DNA of 47,273 nucleotides from Candidatus Cloacimonadota bacterium (GTDB lineage Bacteria > Cloacimonadota > Cloacimonadia > Cloacimonadales > JAJBBL01): contig JAHYIR010000014.1 in the NCBI GenBank assembly GCA_019429305.1, positions 1 through 47,273 of the forward strand, in the 5' to 3' direction. Position 1 is the stretch's first letter. Every line of letters starts with the position of its first letter. Position numbers and translations under genes: made by a program. Positions 17,776-26,477 of the stretch are shown piece after piece. The notes below the pieces were generated by a model that worked only from the letters and a program-made list of their open reading frames with translations, searched no databases and had not been told where the DNA came from.

Positions 17776-18879
17776 ATGCACAAAATCAAGTTGTTATTAA
17801 TTATTTTAGTTATTGTAATCACTGGCTGTAAAAATGTAGAATCTCGGTCTTTTTCAGAAAATTCAACAACAGATTCTACTGGTTCAGTGGTTTATTTCAC
17901 ACGCGAAATCAGTTCTGAGGCAGTGCAAAGGATTTATAGCATGATAGAGGGGGAGTTAGAAGGGGAAATTGCCATTAAAGTTCATTTTGGAGAAGATAGA
18001 AACCCGAATTTCCTTCCGGCACATCTGATTAAAGATCTTTGCCTAAAGCTGGATGCTACTCTGGTAGAGACCAATGTCTTGTATGGAGGACCAAGGGGTA
18101 GCACTGAATCTCATATTGCCCTTGCCAGGCGGCACGGGTTTGATTTCGCTCCCATAGATATTCTGGACAGTGAAGCTAATATTGCTTATGATACTCAAAC
18201 AAAACACTTTAGCAGGGTCTATACTGGCAGCCATTTTCCCAATTATGACGGATATTTGATCTTCTCGCACTTCAAGGGGCATGGTAGTGCTGGTTTCGGT
18301 GGAGCTATTAAAAATGTCTCCATGGGATTAGCTTCCAAAGAGGGGAAACGTTTCTTACATCGTGGTAATTATCCAATCTATGATGATTCTAAGTGCATCG
18401 AGTGCAATATCTGCGTAGAAGCCTGTCCGGTAAGCGCTATTACGATCAGACCGGTAAATATCAATCATCTCGATTGTATCGCCTGTGGAATGTGTATATC
18501 TGTCTGTCCGACCGGTGTTTTTTATCAACCCAAGAGCGAAAACAGGCAGGATGCTTTTCTGGAAAGATTGGTGGAATATGCTCAGGTACTATCTCAAGAA
18601 CGAAAGATGGTTTATATCAATGTTTTGGCAAATATCAGCAGGAGTTGTGACTGTGTTCCTAATGCACCTGGTCCCTTCATGGATGATATTGGGATTCTCG
18701 CTTCGACCGATATAGTAGCTATCGAAGCAGCCAGTCATGATCTGATCGATCAGGAACATGACTGTGAAGATACTTTTCTGCAAGTTAATGCTGTCAGTGG
18801 TAAACATCAGATCCGATATGCCCATGAGCTGGGACTGGGTAATATGAATTACCGGCTGGTGGATATTGATGAAGAATAA
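17776..18879 (+). CDS. DUF362 / ferredoxin-domain lipoprotein
   Basis: The 367-aa protein has a lipoprotein signal (lipobox ITGC, about residue 18). The DUF362 domain (about 40-300: KVHFGEDRNPNFLPAHLIKD, VETNVLYGGPR, GGAIKNVSMGLASKEGK) contains two 4Fe-4S clusters, CIECNICVEACP and CIACGMCISVCP (about 211-245). DUF362 proteins are iron-sulfur redox proteins of unknown substrate, and many are cytosolic. Here the lipobox predicts an exported, lipid-anchored form, which is unusual for a protein with two oxygen-sensitive clusters and suggests an anaerobe. SD-like CAGGAG precedes the ATG. Confidence 0.9.
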   Translation: MHKIKLLLIILVIVITGCKNVESRSFSENSTTDSTGSVVYFTREISSEAVQRIYSMIEGELEGEIAIKVHFGEDRNPNFLPAHLIKDLCLKLDATLVETNVLYGGPRGSTESHIALARRHGFDFAPIDILDSEANIAYDTQTKHFSRVYTGSHFPNYDGYLIFSHFKGHGSAGFGGAIKNVSMGLASKEGKRFLHRGNYPIYDDSKCIECNICVEACPVSAITIRPVNINHLDCIACGMCISVCPTGVFYQPKSENRQDAFLERLVEYAQVLSQERKMVYINVLANISRSCDCVPNAPGPFMDDIGILASTDIVAIEAASHDLIDQEHDCEDTFLQVNAVSGKHQIRYAHELGLGNMNYRLVDIDEE

Positions 18880-19384
18880 CAGGAGAGAGGATAAAAACAA
18901 CGGAAAGTTTTACATGAACTCGACTAAGAACCGTGAAAAACTCTTCTCTATTACTGCTTCCGAACCCGGTTATGCTATCTGAAAAAAGTATTTAATTTCT
19001 AAGAAAAAACAGGGGCATGTAAAAAAAAAACGAAAAAAACTTGACATATTTTGGATATTAAAAAATACTTGCCACATACAAAAAAGTATAGATCTTTTAT
19101 GTTAAGTTTAGGTGAGAGATTTTGCTCGATTTAAAAAAGGAAAAGATCGAGGAGTTAAAGGCAAGAGTAATTAGTTATTTTTTATTTTTTTTCATGACGA
19201 ACTTAATATCGTTAAGCAAACTCGCGCTAGCGAAGATCAGAGAGTTAATGTCGCTATTAGGAACAACTAATTAATGAAACATGTTGATTCAAGTTTTGTA
19301 TTTATTATGAATGATCAAGCAAGATATAATGCGAGATCAGAGTTTTTTTTGTTATAAATTGATCGAATTTCAAAGGAGGTAAAT
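18880..19384 (+). other. 505-bp intergenic region with promoter and long leader
   Basis: The region contains no plausible ORF. From 19021 it holds an A-tract, a TTGACA element and about 300 nt of AT-rich leader ending in a strong AAAGGAGG ribosome site before 19385. Small foldable elements include CTCGAT...ATCGAG (around 19125-19161) and TCGC-GCTA-GCGA (around 19221-19232). The word ATATCGTTAAG (19206-19216) recurs in the leader of the protease gene at 43490-43500. Confidence 0.5.
19041..19070 (+). promoter_or_regulatory. Promoter with A-tract upstream element
   Basis: A ten-A run plus GAAAAAAAC (19021-19040) is immediately followed by TTGACA (19041-19046). A weak -10 (AATACT/ATACTT, 19064-19070) follows at 17-18 nt. 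The same arrangement occurs at 43261-43307. The initiation site is inferred. Confidence 0.35.
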
Positions 19385-20332
19385 ATGAAATCGATTTTTA
19401 AATTAATGTTTTTATTAAGTGTTATGTTGGTTGTCCTTGTTGGATGCCAAAATATGCCGAATCTTACAGAACCGCAATCTTATGAAACCGGCATTCTTTA
19501 TTCCGCAAATGCAAGAGAGATTGTACCTGCTGAATATCCGATATGGGCAGGTCAAAACATCCTTGCAGGTACTTTATCGATTTATAATGATGATGAGTAT
19601 CTTTGGGTAACATTTAGCCTGATAGACGGTTGGTTATTAACTGAAACTCATGTTCATGTTGCTGCAACATTATCAGGAATTCCACAGAATCATAATGGAA
19701 CACCCATTCCCGGGCATTTTGATTACAAAGAGGTACACAATTATTTAACTGAATATACTGAAATAATTGATCTGTCTCTTTATGATTTTGAGTGCGAGCA
19801 GACCATAGTAATTGCTGCTCATGCAGTAGTTGTAAAATTAGGTGATGATGATGAAATCATTGAAAAAGAGACTGCTTGGGGTGGCGATGAACCTGGTCCA
19901 GGACCTCGTTGGTGGTTCTATGCTGAGTACACAATACAATGTAATGGTAATGGCAACGGTGAAGGAGAAACTGCATATGGTGGAGATTATCCTGGTGGAG
20001 GAGCAGCTTGGTGGTATTACTTTGATACGGAAGGACCAGCAACTCAAGCTATTTATGCCGGACAAAATCTTATCCCTGGTGCCAGTGTTACTTATGATGA
20101 TGGTTATTTGATAATTAACTTAGGTCCCTACATGAGTTTACAAGCTGGTTCAGAACCGGTCAAAATTCAAGGTTATGCCGAAGGAGATTTACCGAGTGTA
20201 AGACCACCTTCTGGTTTATTTACGACATATAAAGGAACTGATCTAACAGTAATGGTACCTTACTATCGATACTATGTAATTCACTTAGATGTTTTAGTGA
20301 GTGGTTTACCGGGAGCTCAGGGAGCTAAATAA
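19385..20332 (+). CDS. Lipoprotein with paired Trp-rich 'WGGD...WW' repeats
   Basis: The 315-aa product has a lipobox (VLVGC, Cys about 21). The middle resembles secreted FCB-group proteins that open with ILYSANAREIVPAEYPIWAG. Two related blocks follow, ETAWGGDEPGPGPRWWFY and ETAYGGDYPGGGAAWWYY (about 162-180 and 203-221), separated by a Cys-containing strand and Gly/Asn linker. A second 'IYAGQNLIPGASVTYDD' motif echoes 'IWAGQNILAGTLSIYND' in the first half, so the protein is an imperfect two-fold repeat. No enzyme motif is seen; surface adhesion or binding is a guess. A strong AAAGGAGG precedes the ATG, and a terminator follows 40 bp after the stop. Confidence 0.8.
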   Translation: MKSIFKLMFLLSVMLVVLVGCQNMPNLTEPQSYETGILYSANAREIVPAEYPIWAGQNILAGTLSIYNDDEYLWVTFSLIDGWLLTETHVHVAATLSGIPQNHNGTPIPGHFDYKEVHNYLTEYTEIIDLSLYDFECEQTIVIAAHAVVVKLGDDDEIIEKETAWGGDEPGPGPRWWFYAEYTIQCNGNGNGEGETAYGGDYPGGGAAWWYYFDTEGPATQAIYAGQNLIPGASVTYDDGYLIINLGPYMSLQAGSEPVKIQGYAEGDLPSVRPPSGLFTTYKGTDLTVMVPYYRYYVIHLDVLVSGLPGAQGAK

Positions 20333-20371
20333 TCCTGGTAGATTAGAACAATAGCTCAATTCTTAAAAGTT

Positions 20372-20409
20372 AGAAGTTGCCATACCTCGGTATGGCAACT
20401 TCTTTTTTT
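20372..20409 (+). terminator. Rho-independent terminator
   Basis: A perfect 15-bp inverted repeat (AGAAGTTGCCATACC, 20372-20386, paired with 20389-20403) has a minimal loop and is followed by seven T's (20403-20409). It terminates the lipoprotein gene. Confidence 0.93.
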
Positions 20410-20440
20410 GAGCATATCTTAAATGCGTTTAATGATCTTT

Positions 20441-20457
20441 ATAGGACTCCGTCCTAT
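20441..20457. repeat. Short palindrome related to the 15.3-kb hairpin
   Basis: ATAGGAC-TCC-GTCCTAT is a perfect 7-bp hairpin with a 3-nt loop and no T-run. Its ATAG arms and CTCC-G centre echo the larger palindrome at 15331-15385. It lies between convergent genes. Confidence 0.5.
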
Positions 20458-20489
20458 TTGTGGCAGGGATTGTAATATTTAGTCTATAT

Positions 20490-21929
20490 CTACTGTGCGT
20501 AACCGACGATAATTATATTTCCATCAGTGTATGTCTTAATATTACCGACATCAAATCTGTAATTATCGCCATCCCAAGTATTTGATGGCAGATTAGTACC
20601 ATATACATCAAACTCTGAAAAGCGGTCTAAACTGCGGGGATGATTATAGGGATTACCTGTACCAAAACTGATCGTAGCGATTTTAATGTTCCTGTTAAGA
20701 GTCGCATTAAGAAAATTGGCTGTAGATGAGGAATTACTACCATGATGTGCTACCTTCAGAACATCAGCAGATAAATTAAAATTGCTGTTAACCAGATAAT
20801 TCTCTACCTGACTTTCTATGTCACCGGTCAGTAAATATGTAACATCACCGTATTCTATCCGTAAAACGATGGATTTGTTGTTTTCTCCGGAATAGTTACC
20901 CGGTGGATAACCAATATTCAATATCTGGAAACTAACCTCCGAGTCAATATTGAGATAATCACCAACTTGGTAACCTAATGTGTTATTGGGGCGTAATTGC
21001 TCATTAAAAGGGTAACCAAAATGATTTCTGATATTTGCTAATCCACCCCAATGGTCCATATGATTATGAGTTTCAATAAGATATGTAATCTGTTGGATAT
21101 TTTCACTGATAACATAGTTCAACATAAAGGGATATCCGGCACCATGCCATTCCAGATAAGGATTGGCAAAACTCGGTATATAAGTACCATACCCACCGTC
21201 AACGACGATAACATGCCCTTTGGGTGTTTGGATCAATGTTCCGTCTCCCTGAGCGACATCAACAAAATCTACTCGTAATAGGGGATAGGTATGGTTTGTT
21301 GAGGTGAAGAAGAACAAAGTATCCAGCAAAGTATCTGCCCCAAAGATCTGCAGATCGAAAATATAATCGATACCACTTGCTTCAACTGGGAGAGGCATGA
21401 CAATGAAATCTCTCAATTCACCGGTAGAATATGATTCAAAGAGGAACCCGTTACCGTTTTGAGGTTGATACGTGAATTTAACATCAACCGGTTCAGTAGT
21501 CGACAGATGAAATCTGTTCTCATGGATGAATAGCTCCGTGATGAGCATATCGGCATGAGCAATGATCCTGAAGCGGTATTGATCACCATCAAAACTCTCC
21601 TCTTCTGCGCCGGCATTCCAGATGATATGTTTGCCTGCTCCGGCATAAATATCTTGCCCTACATCTCCGGACAGAAGTTCGGGATCAGGAATAAATTCAA
21701 AAGTATCTCCACCGTTATCAGAGAGCAAGAGACTGATCTCTGCCTGCCCATTATTAGCTACATATAGATCATAATAGATATCAACAAGCTTACTCCCGTC
21801 GGTTCTTTGAGCCACACTGGTATTGGATATTATTGGTGCTGTTCTATTATTTGTCAGGTTTTCAAATAACTCTGCAAAAACGTAACCACAAAAGAGAAAG
21901 AATAGTAAAATGATTAAAAAATTTCTCAA
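20490..21929 (-). CDS. Secreted metallo-beta-lactamase-fold hydrolase (ComEC-C-terminal-like)
   Basis: The 479-aa product has a signal peptide (about 1-20). An N-terminal beta-rich region follows (about 25-215; Ig/jelly-roll-like). The C-terminal MBL domain (about 218-470) has VDFVDVAQGDGTLIQTPKG, VVDGGYG, the metal motif THNHMDHWGG (HxHxDH), TGDIE and VAHHGSNSSS. This is the DNA-uptake ComEC/Rec2-type MBL subgroup, which elsewhere acts on nucleic acids. Because it is exported and lacks the ComEC channel, an extracellular nuclease or phosphodiesterase is plausible. It is 11 bp downstream of the Fn3-like gene, in an operon with it. Confidence 0.88.
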   Translation of the reverse strand: MRNFLIILLFFLFCGYVFAELFENLTNNRTAPIISNTSVAQRTDGSKLVDIYYDLYVANNGQAEISLLLSDNGGDTFEFIPDPELLSGDVGQDIYAGAGKHIIWNAGAEEESFDGDQYRFRIIAHADMLITELFIHENRFHLSTTEPVDVKFTYQPQNGNGFLFESYSTGELRDFIVMPLPVEASGIDYIFDLQIFGADTLLDTLFFFTSTNHTYPLLRVDFVDVAQGDGTLIQTPKGHVIVVDGGYGTYIPSFANPYLEWHGAGYPFMLNYVISENIQQITYLIETHNHMDHWGGLANIRNHFGYPFNEQLRPNNTLGYQVGDYLNIDSEVSFQILNIGYPPGNYSGENNKSIVLRIEYGDVTYLLTGDIESQVENYLVNSNFNLSADVLKVAHHGSNSSSTANFLNATLNRNIKIATISFGTGNPYNHPRSLDRFSEFDVYGTNLPSNTWDGDNYRFDVGNIKTYTDGNIIIVGYAQ

Positions 21930-21940
21930 TTATCACCACC

Positions 21941-22702
21941 TTACTTAGAAAACATTTTCATGATCTCATCCCACGAAATTTTTTCTTCGTAGCTATGTTG
22001 AAAATAGTTTAGGACTTGCGTCAAAGGGTCTCCATCATCTAGATAGGCAAGAACTGAGTAAAACATTTTGTCGTGTTCAATCAGTATATCCGGGTGAGTA
22101 AAACTGGTTCCTTCCGTTATGTAAGCTAAAAAATTATACAAATTATGATCTTCGTAGGGAGTATCACTATAAAGAATGATGTATCCATCAGGAGTTATCG
22201 GAACACCGTTTATTGTTTCTGTTACCGGCTCCCATGATATTATGGCATCGATCCTATTGGAGATATCAACTTGAACATTTTCAGGTGGAGCAGGTGGGGG
22301 ATGGATGATGGAAAAAGTATCTTCTGTTATCTTCACAGTTGAATTTCCAAAGCAATCTCGTCCAATAAACTTGATTACTGCGTCATAGCTCTCATCAAAC
22401 GGTACTTCCCAGGCATAACTACCGCTATTCTCATAATCAGCAGCAATTAGAACGAAATCCTCATTCTCATTGTGCCGAAACCACAATGATATCGGATTGG
22501 CAGCCATATTAGTATCTTCTGCTATCCAGAGAAGATTCTGATTACCACCACTGTACCAGATCTCGCCACCAATCGGAGAAATCAAGCTTAATAACGGATC
22601 TATTGTATCGAGTACGAAAATCTCTGTATCTGTGTAAACCGATTGAGCGGTTATTTGAGCAATTAAGATCAGCAGTAAATAAACCCAACAGATTCTTTTC
22701 AT
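21941..22702 (-). CDS. Secreted Ig/Fn3-like protein
   Basis: The 253-aa product starts at the ATG at 22702 (GGAG about 9 nt upstream) with signal MKRICWVYLLLILIAQITAQ. A longer reading from 22762 would bury that signal. Residues about 35-130 form an Ig-like unit: SLISPIGGEIWYSGGNQNLLW is a recurrent motif of 'GG-W' exported repeats. About 140-235 is a fibronectin type III-like unit (PPAPPENVQVDISN, ISWEPV, YIILYSDTPYE). It has no sorting tail and no enzyme motif. It is co-transcribed with the MBL-hydrolase gene, so it may assist or display that enzyme. Confidence 0.75.
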   Translation of the reverse strand: MKRICWVYLLLILIAQITAQSVYTDTEIFVLDTIDPLLSLISPIGGEIWYSGGNQNLLWIAEDTNMAANPISLWFRHNENEDFVLIAADYENSGSYAWEVPFDESYDAVIKFIGRDCFGNSTVKITEDTFSIIHPPPAPPENVQVDISNRIDAIISWEPVTETINGVPITPDGYIILYSDTPYEDHNLYNFLAYITEGTSFTHPDILIEHDKMFYSVLAYLDDGDPLTQVLNYFQHSYEEKISWDEIMKMFSK

Positions 22703-23034
22703 TTTTTCTACTCCATCTACATTAAAGAATAACTTCAAACTCATTTGATTATTTCTTGTCAATTTTTATCATCGGATGAATCTAAACTATCATTCCTGTG
22801 CGATCAGTTCAGTGAGTTCGTCGTTTTATTAGGAGATCTCAATAAAAAGTCTCTCCACTGAGATCAATTATAGCTGTTTAAACTACTATTACTCTTATAA
22901 TAAGTATTGACAACCATGTTACTTGTCGATAGGATACGTCCGGTATACAGAGGCATAAAATCAATCATGAAAAGAGAGCGTTATATTGCCATGATAACCA
23001 GTAAATTCAACAAAACAAATTAGGAGGAAGTATC
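22703..23034 (+). other. 332-bp divergent intergenic region
   Basis: It separates the divergent Fn3-like and GLUG genes. Apart from the promoter at 22907-22935 and the AGGAGG ribosome site of the GLUG gene, I see no gene or strong structure. Confidence 0.5.
22907..22935 (+). promoter_or_regulatory. Sigma70-type promoter for GLUG-repeat gene
   Basis: TTGACA (22907-22912), a 17-nt spacer and TAGGAT (22930-22935) imply a leader of roughly 93 nt before the TTG start at 23035. Confidence 0.5.
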
Positions 23035-24600
23035 TTGGGAGTATTCAAGAACCTTTTATTAACTGCTGTTTTAGCAACAGCAATATTTCATTTAATAGCA
23101 CAGGAATTTGCCGGAGGTTCCGGTACACAAACAGATCCATGGCAGATAGAGACAGCAGGGCATCTGAACAATGTTAGGAATTACATCGGGTCAGCTCATC
23201 ATAACAAATATTTCGTACAAATTGCAGATATTGACCTCTATACGGCTACCCGCGAAGGCGGAGTTTACTGGAATGATGGAGAAGGTTGGGAGCCGATAGG
23301 TTATTATATTAATATGGGTGAAGAAATGCCTTTCTCAGGTAATTATGATGGTTCAGGATATAGTATCTATGGTATTTATATTAATAGACCAGAAACAGAT
23401 CGTCAGGGTCTATTTGGGATAATAAACGAGTCAAATATTTCAAATCTGGGAGTTGTTGATGTTGAGATAACAGGCAATTACTCTGTAGGTGGCCTTGCAG
23501 GATATATCGGGCAAAATTCTTCTGTCATCAATTGTTACTCTATAGGTATCGTGAATGGTTATTCACTATTGGGTGGTTTAGTTGGGATCAGTCAATACAG
23601 TGATATCTTGCAATGCTATAGTCATGCTAATGTGACTGGATACTCAACAGTCGGTGGATTAGTTGGTTCAAACAGTTTCTATAGTGCTGTAGACTTATCA
23701 TACAGCACCGGAGATGTAATTGGTGAATATCAAACCGGTGGTCTTACAGGTGTTAATATCGAAGATTCAGTTATTAGTAATTCATTTAGTACTGGAAGTG
23801 TCACCGGAGTATATAATACTGGTGGTTTAGCAGGATATACTGAGTATCAAAGCACTATATATGGTTGTTACAGTGAAGGTAGTGTAGCAGGTGAACAATA
23901 TGTCGGCGGTTTAGTGGGCAATATTGGATCAGTATTAATTAGAGATAGTCATAGCGCCAGCAATGTTACTGGGGTAAATCATGTTGGCGGTTTGGTGGGA
24001 ATTATTTGGGGTGATGTATTACGTTGTTACAGTATTGGCAGTGTATCTGGCACAACAAATGTTGGCGGTTTAATTGGAACACGCGCAATTTCCGGTTATG
24101 TGGCACTATCATATTGGAATATAGAAACCTCCGGACAGAGTCAGAGTCAAGGTGGTTTTGGCAGGACTACAGAGAGCATGACCTTCCCCTATGCAGAAAA
24201 CACCTTTGTTAATTGGGATTTTGAAGATGTCTGGGGAGCAGATGAGGAATATAACGTCAACTATGGATATCCATATGTAAGGGGATTGATATATCTGAGT
24301 TCAGACGAAATTTCTATCCCTATTTCTCAAAAAACACTTTCCAACTATCCTAATCCTTTCAATCCGGAAACAACTATTAAATTCTTTCTTGGTCAACAGA
24401 GTGTAGTTAAATTGGTTATCTATAACATCCGGGGACAGAGGGTTGCAACGATCTTAGATGAATTGAAAGAAGCTGGTGAACATTTTGTGATCTGGAATGG
24501 CAGGGATTTCAGAGGTGAACCACTTCCTTCCGGTACCTATTTCTATCAATTAACCACTAATGATAACATCTTTACTAACAAGATGCTGTTACTAAAATAA
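23035..24600 (+). CDS. Secreted GLUG-repeat protein with C-terminal Por/FlgD-type sorting domain
   Basis: The 521-aa surface protein starts at TTG (TAGGAGGAAGTATC directly upstream) with a signal peptide ending near HLIAQ. A leading block (GGSGTQTDPWQIETAGHLNN) is followed by about nine GLUG repeats (about 115-385) of the form 'GGLVG...I..CYS.G.V.G'. These build a right-handed beta-helix in secreted adhesin-like proteins. The last 85 residues hold NYPNPFNPETTIKF, then YNIRGQRVATIL and LPSGTYFYQL...KMLLLK, the FlgD-Ig/type IX-like sorting tail. Adhesion or carbohydrate binding is inferred. It converges with the nuclease gene. Confidence 0.92.
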   Translation: MGVFKNLLLTAVLATAIFHLIAQEFAGGSGTQTDPWQIETAGHLNNVRNYIGSAHHNKYFVQIADIDLYTATREGGVYWNDGEGWEPIGYYINMGEEMPFSGNYDGSGYSIYGIYINRPETDRQGLFGIINESNISNLGVVDVEITGNYSVGGLAGYIGQNSSVINCYSIGIVNGYSLLGGLVGISQYSDILQCYSHANVTGYSTVGGLVGSNSFYSAVDLSYSTGDVIGEYQTGGLTGVNIEDSVISNSFSTGSVTGVYNTGGLAGYTEYQSTIYGCYSEGSVAGEQYVGGLVGNIGSVLIRDSHSASNVTGVNHVGGLVGIIWGDVLRCYSIGSVSGTTNVGGLIGTRAISGYVALSYWNIETSGQSQSQGGFGRTTESMTFPYAENTFVNWDFEDVWGADEEYNVNYGYPYVRGLIYLSSDEISIPISQKTLSNYPNPFNPETTIKFFLGQQSVVKLVIYNIRGQRVATILDELKEAGEHFVIWNGRDFRGEPLPSGTYFYQLTTNDNIFTNKMLLLK

Positions 24601-24635
24601 TACAACAGTAAAGGATACAGTAATAAGGGTTCGTA

Positions 24636-25676
24636 TTATTTCAATAAGATCATTTTCCTTGTTTGTCTGGTAGATGGCGATCTGAGCGAATAGAAATAAA
24701 TCCCTGAAGGATATCCATCAGCATCCCAATTTATGGAATGTTTACCTGATTTAAACTCTTCGAGGAGTATTAACTGTCCTTTCAAATTAAAGATCTCAAA
24801 GAACCCACTATCTCCGTCCTTGATCCGGAAATCAATCGTAGTAGAGGGATTAAATGGATTGGGGTAGTTCTGTGAGAGATAATATATCGGGGAAATATCG
24901 ACGATATCATCATTATTAGAAGATGGAAACCAGATCAAAGTAGCAAATTCGGGATGATCTATGAAGGGATTTCTGTTTTGTTGATAGTTGTGATATATAA
25001 CATCGTTTCGGTATATCTCTCTATCGTCAGGGGGATCGGCAAGATGCCATTCATAAAGAGTTGAAAAGACACCATGAAACGGTTCATTATTCGGTGCTGA
25101 AGGAGCATAGTCGACCATTTCCAGATCAGGTCCTCCGACACCCTCATATCTAACGACCATATAAAAGATCATTCTCGCCACATCTCCTTTATCTTCGTCT
25201 CTCGGTTCCCAAGTATAAGTAGTAGTATAACATCCGGTAGGGCCGTCCGGGTCTATGTATTCAACCCCTCCATTATCAAAATCTTTATTACCACGTGCCG
25301 AATTGACCGAAATGTCGCAAGGGCGTATATGATGGACATCTGTACCTGCTCCCATACCTGTACCGAGGTTTCCATGTGAAACTGCCCAGACATGCTCTCT
25401 GTTCCAACCATTACCCTCATTGTATTCCTGTGCAGCATCTACCGACCAGCCGGTATAGATCAGTATCACATTATCCGGATTATCGGGATCTCTGTCGGTA
25501 TCTTTGAGAATATCCCAAAGACTGGCATAAGAAAAGCAAACATGGTCCTTGATAATATTATGAAGCGCTTCTTTCAGCTCTTCTCCGGTCAAACCTTCCG
25601 TTCCGTCATAATAACCTTCAGGTATTTGAGCCGACAGCAATGAACAAAGAAATAGCAAAACTAATATATATCTCAC
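24636..25676 (-). CDS. Secreted endonuclease I family nuclease with sorting tail
   Basis: The 346-aa enzyme has a signal peptide (MRYILVLLFLCSLLSAQ) and an endonuclease I domain (about 18-250). The active-site motifs are NREHVWAVSHGN (about 91-102) and DVHHIRPCDISVNSARGNKD (about 112-131), matching the beta-beta-alpha-metal nuclease signature 'NREHxWP...HHL.P.D..VNS.RGN'. The C-terminus carries NYPNPFNPSTTIDFRI and the SGIYFYSL...KMILLK tail, so it is probably exported by the same route as the GLUG protein and held at the surface. It would degrade external DNA for nucleotides. Length and motifs are complete. Confidence 0.92.
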   Translation of the reverse strand: MRYILVLLFLCSLLSAQIPEGYYDGTEGLTGEELKEALHNIIKDHVCFSYASLWDILKDTDRDPDNPDNVILIYTGWSVDAAQEYNEGNGWNREHVWAVSHGNLGTGMGAGTDVHHIRPCDISVNSARGNKDFDNGGVEYIDPDGPTGCYTTTYTWEPRDEDKGDVARMIFYMVVRYEGVGGPDLEMVDYAPSAPNNEPFHGVFSTLYEWHLADPPDDREIYRNDVIYHNYQQNRNPFIDHPEFATLIWFPSSNNDDIVDISPIYYLSQNYPNPFNPSTTIDFRIKDGDSGFFEIFNLKGQLILLEEFKSGKHSINWDADGYPSGIYFYSLRSPSTRQTRKMILLK

Positions 25677-25984
25677 ATTAACCTCGAAATTTTTTTATGA
25701 AGAACTTAATAAAGTTTAGCATGTTTATGTCAATAAATACAAAGCGTCGGAAACATAATGAAGTAGGTGTCATAGAATTCATTAAGCAGATAATAAGTCA
25801 GCAAATTAAGTGAATAATGAGTTGAAAAAGATAAATTGTTGAGGAAAAATAGATTGACAATTAAAAGATTTTTTATGAAATAGAAGAGTAAAAAAGGTTG
25901 TCCCACTGTACCAAGATCAGACGAGTTACTAATTAGATTTTTTTGTACGAAATGATATATTTTGAATGAAAAAAGGAGGTTGAA
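25677..25984 (+). other. 308-bp divergent intergenic region with weak ridA promoter
   Basis: It contains no plausible gene. A TTGACA at 25854-25859 with a poor -10 (TATGAA region, about 25874-25879) could serve ridA. AAAAGGAGG precedes its ATG. Confidence 0.35.
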
Positions 25985-26356
25985 ATGAAAGCGATCCATA
26001 CGAGTAATGTACCGGCGGCTATTGGTCCATATTCTCAGGCAATTTATCATAAGGGTTTACTTTGTGTGACGGGTCAAATTGGCATTGATCCGAGCACTAA
26101 TAAATTAGCGAGTTCCTTTGAAAAGCAAGTAGAATTGATCTTTCATAGTTTAAGTAGCATACTATCTGCCAGTGATATGACCTTTGCCAATGTAATGAAG
26201 GTTACCGTCTATTTAGAAGATATCTGTCACTTTGAAACGCTTAATAAGATTTACGCTCGATTTTTTTCCGAACCTTATCCGGCACGTGAAACGGTACAGG
26301 TAGCGCGAATTCCTCTGAATGCGGCGGTAGAGATATCACTTATGGCTCATGAATAG
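25985..26356 (+). CDS. ridA: RidA family enamine/imine deaminase
   Basis: The 123-aa enzyme hydrolyses reactive enamine/imine intermediates of PLP enzymes to ketoacids. Family marks are the N-terminal PAAIGPYSQAI, GQIGIDP, VTVYLEDICHFETLN, and the C-terminal YPARETVQVARIPLNAAVEI, whose Arg (in PARET) binds the substrate carboxylate. Length matches RidA exactly. Translation starts after AAAAAGGAGG. It stands alone between genes that point towards or away from it. Confidence 0.96.
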   Translation: MKAIHTSNVPAAIGPYSQAIYHKGLLCVTGQIGIDPSTNKLASSFEKQVELIFHSLSSILSASDMTFANVMKVTVYLEDICHFETLNKIYARFFSEPYPARETVQVARIPLNAAVEISLMAHE

Positions 26357-26477
26357 GAAAAGTATCAGGTAGATAATATAGTCTGAACTTTCATGCATAG
26401 GCAAAGTATTCGGAAATTATTGTCTCTGCTATCAAGCCAGCTATTCTCGACGCTTCATAGCAAATTTATTCTTTTTT

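Noticed and set aside
25730-26050. 106-aa minus-strand frame overlapping ridA
   Set aside because: It overlaps the clear ridA start on the other strand and consists of AT-rich low-complexity residues with no ribosome site.
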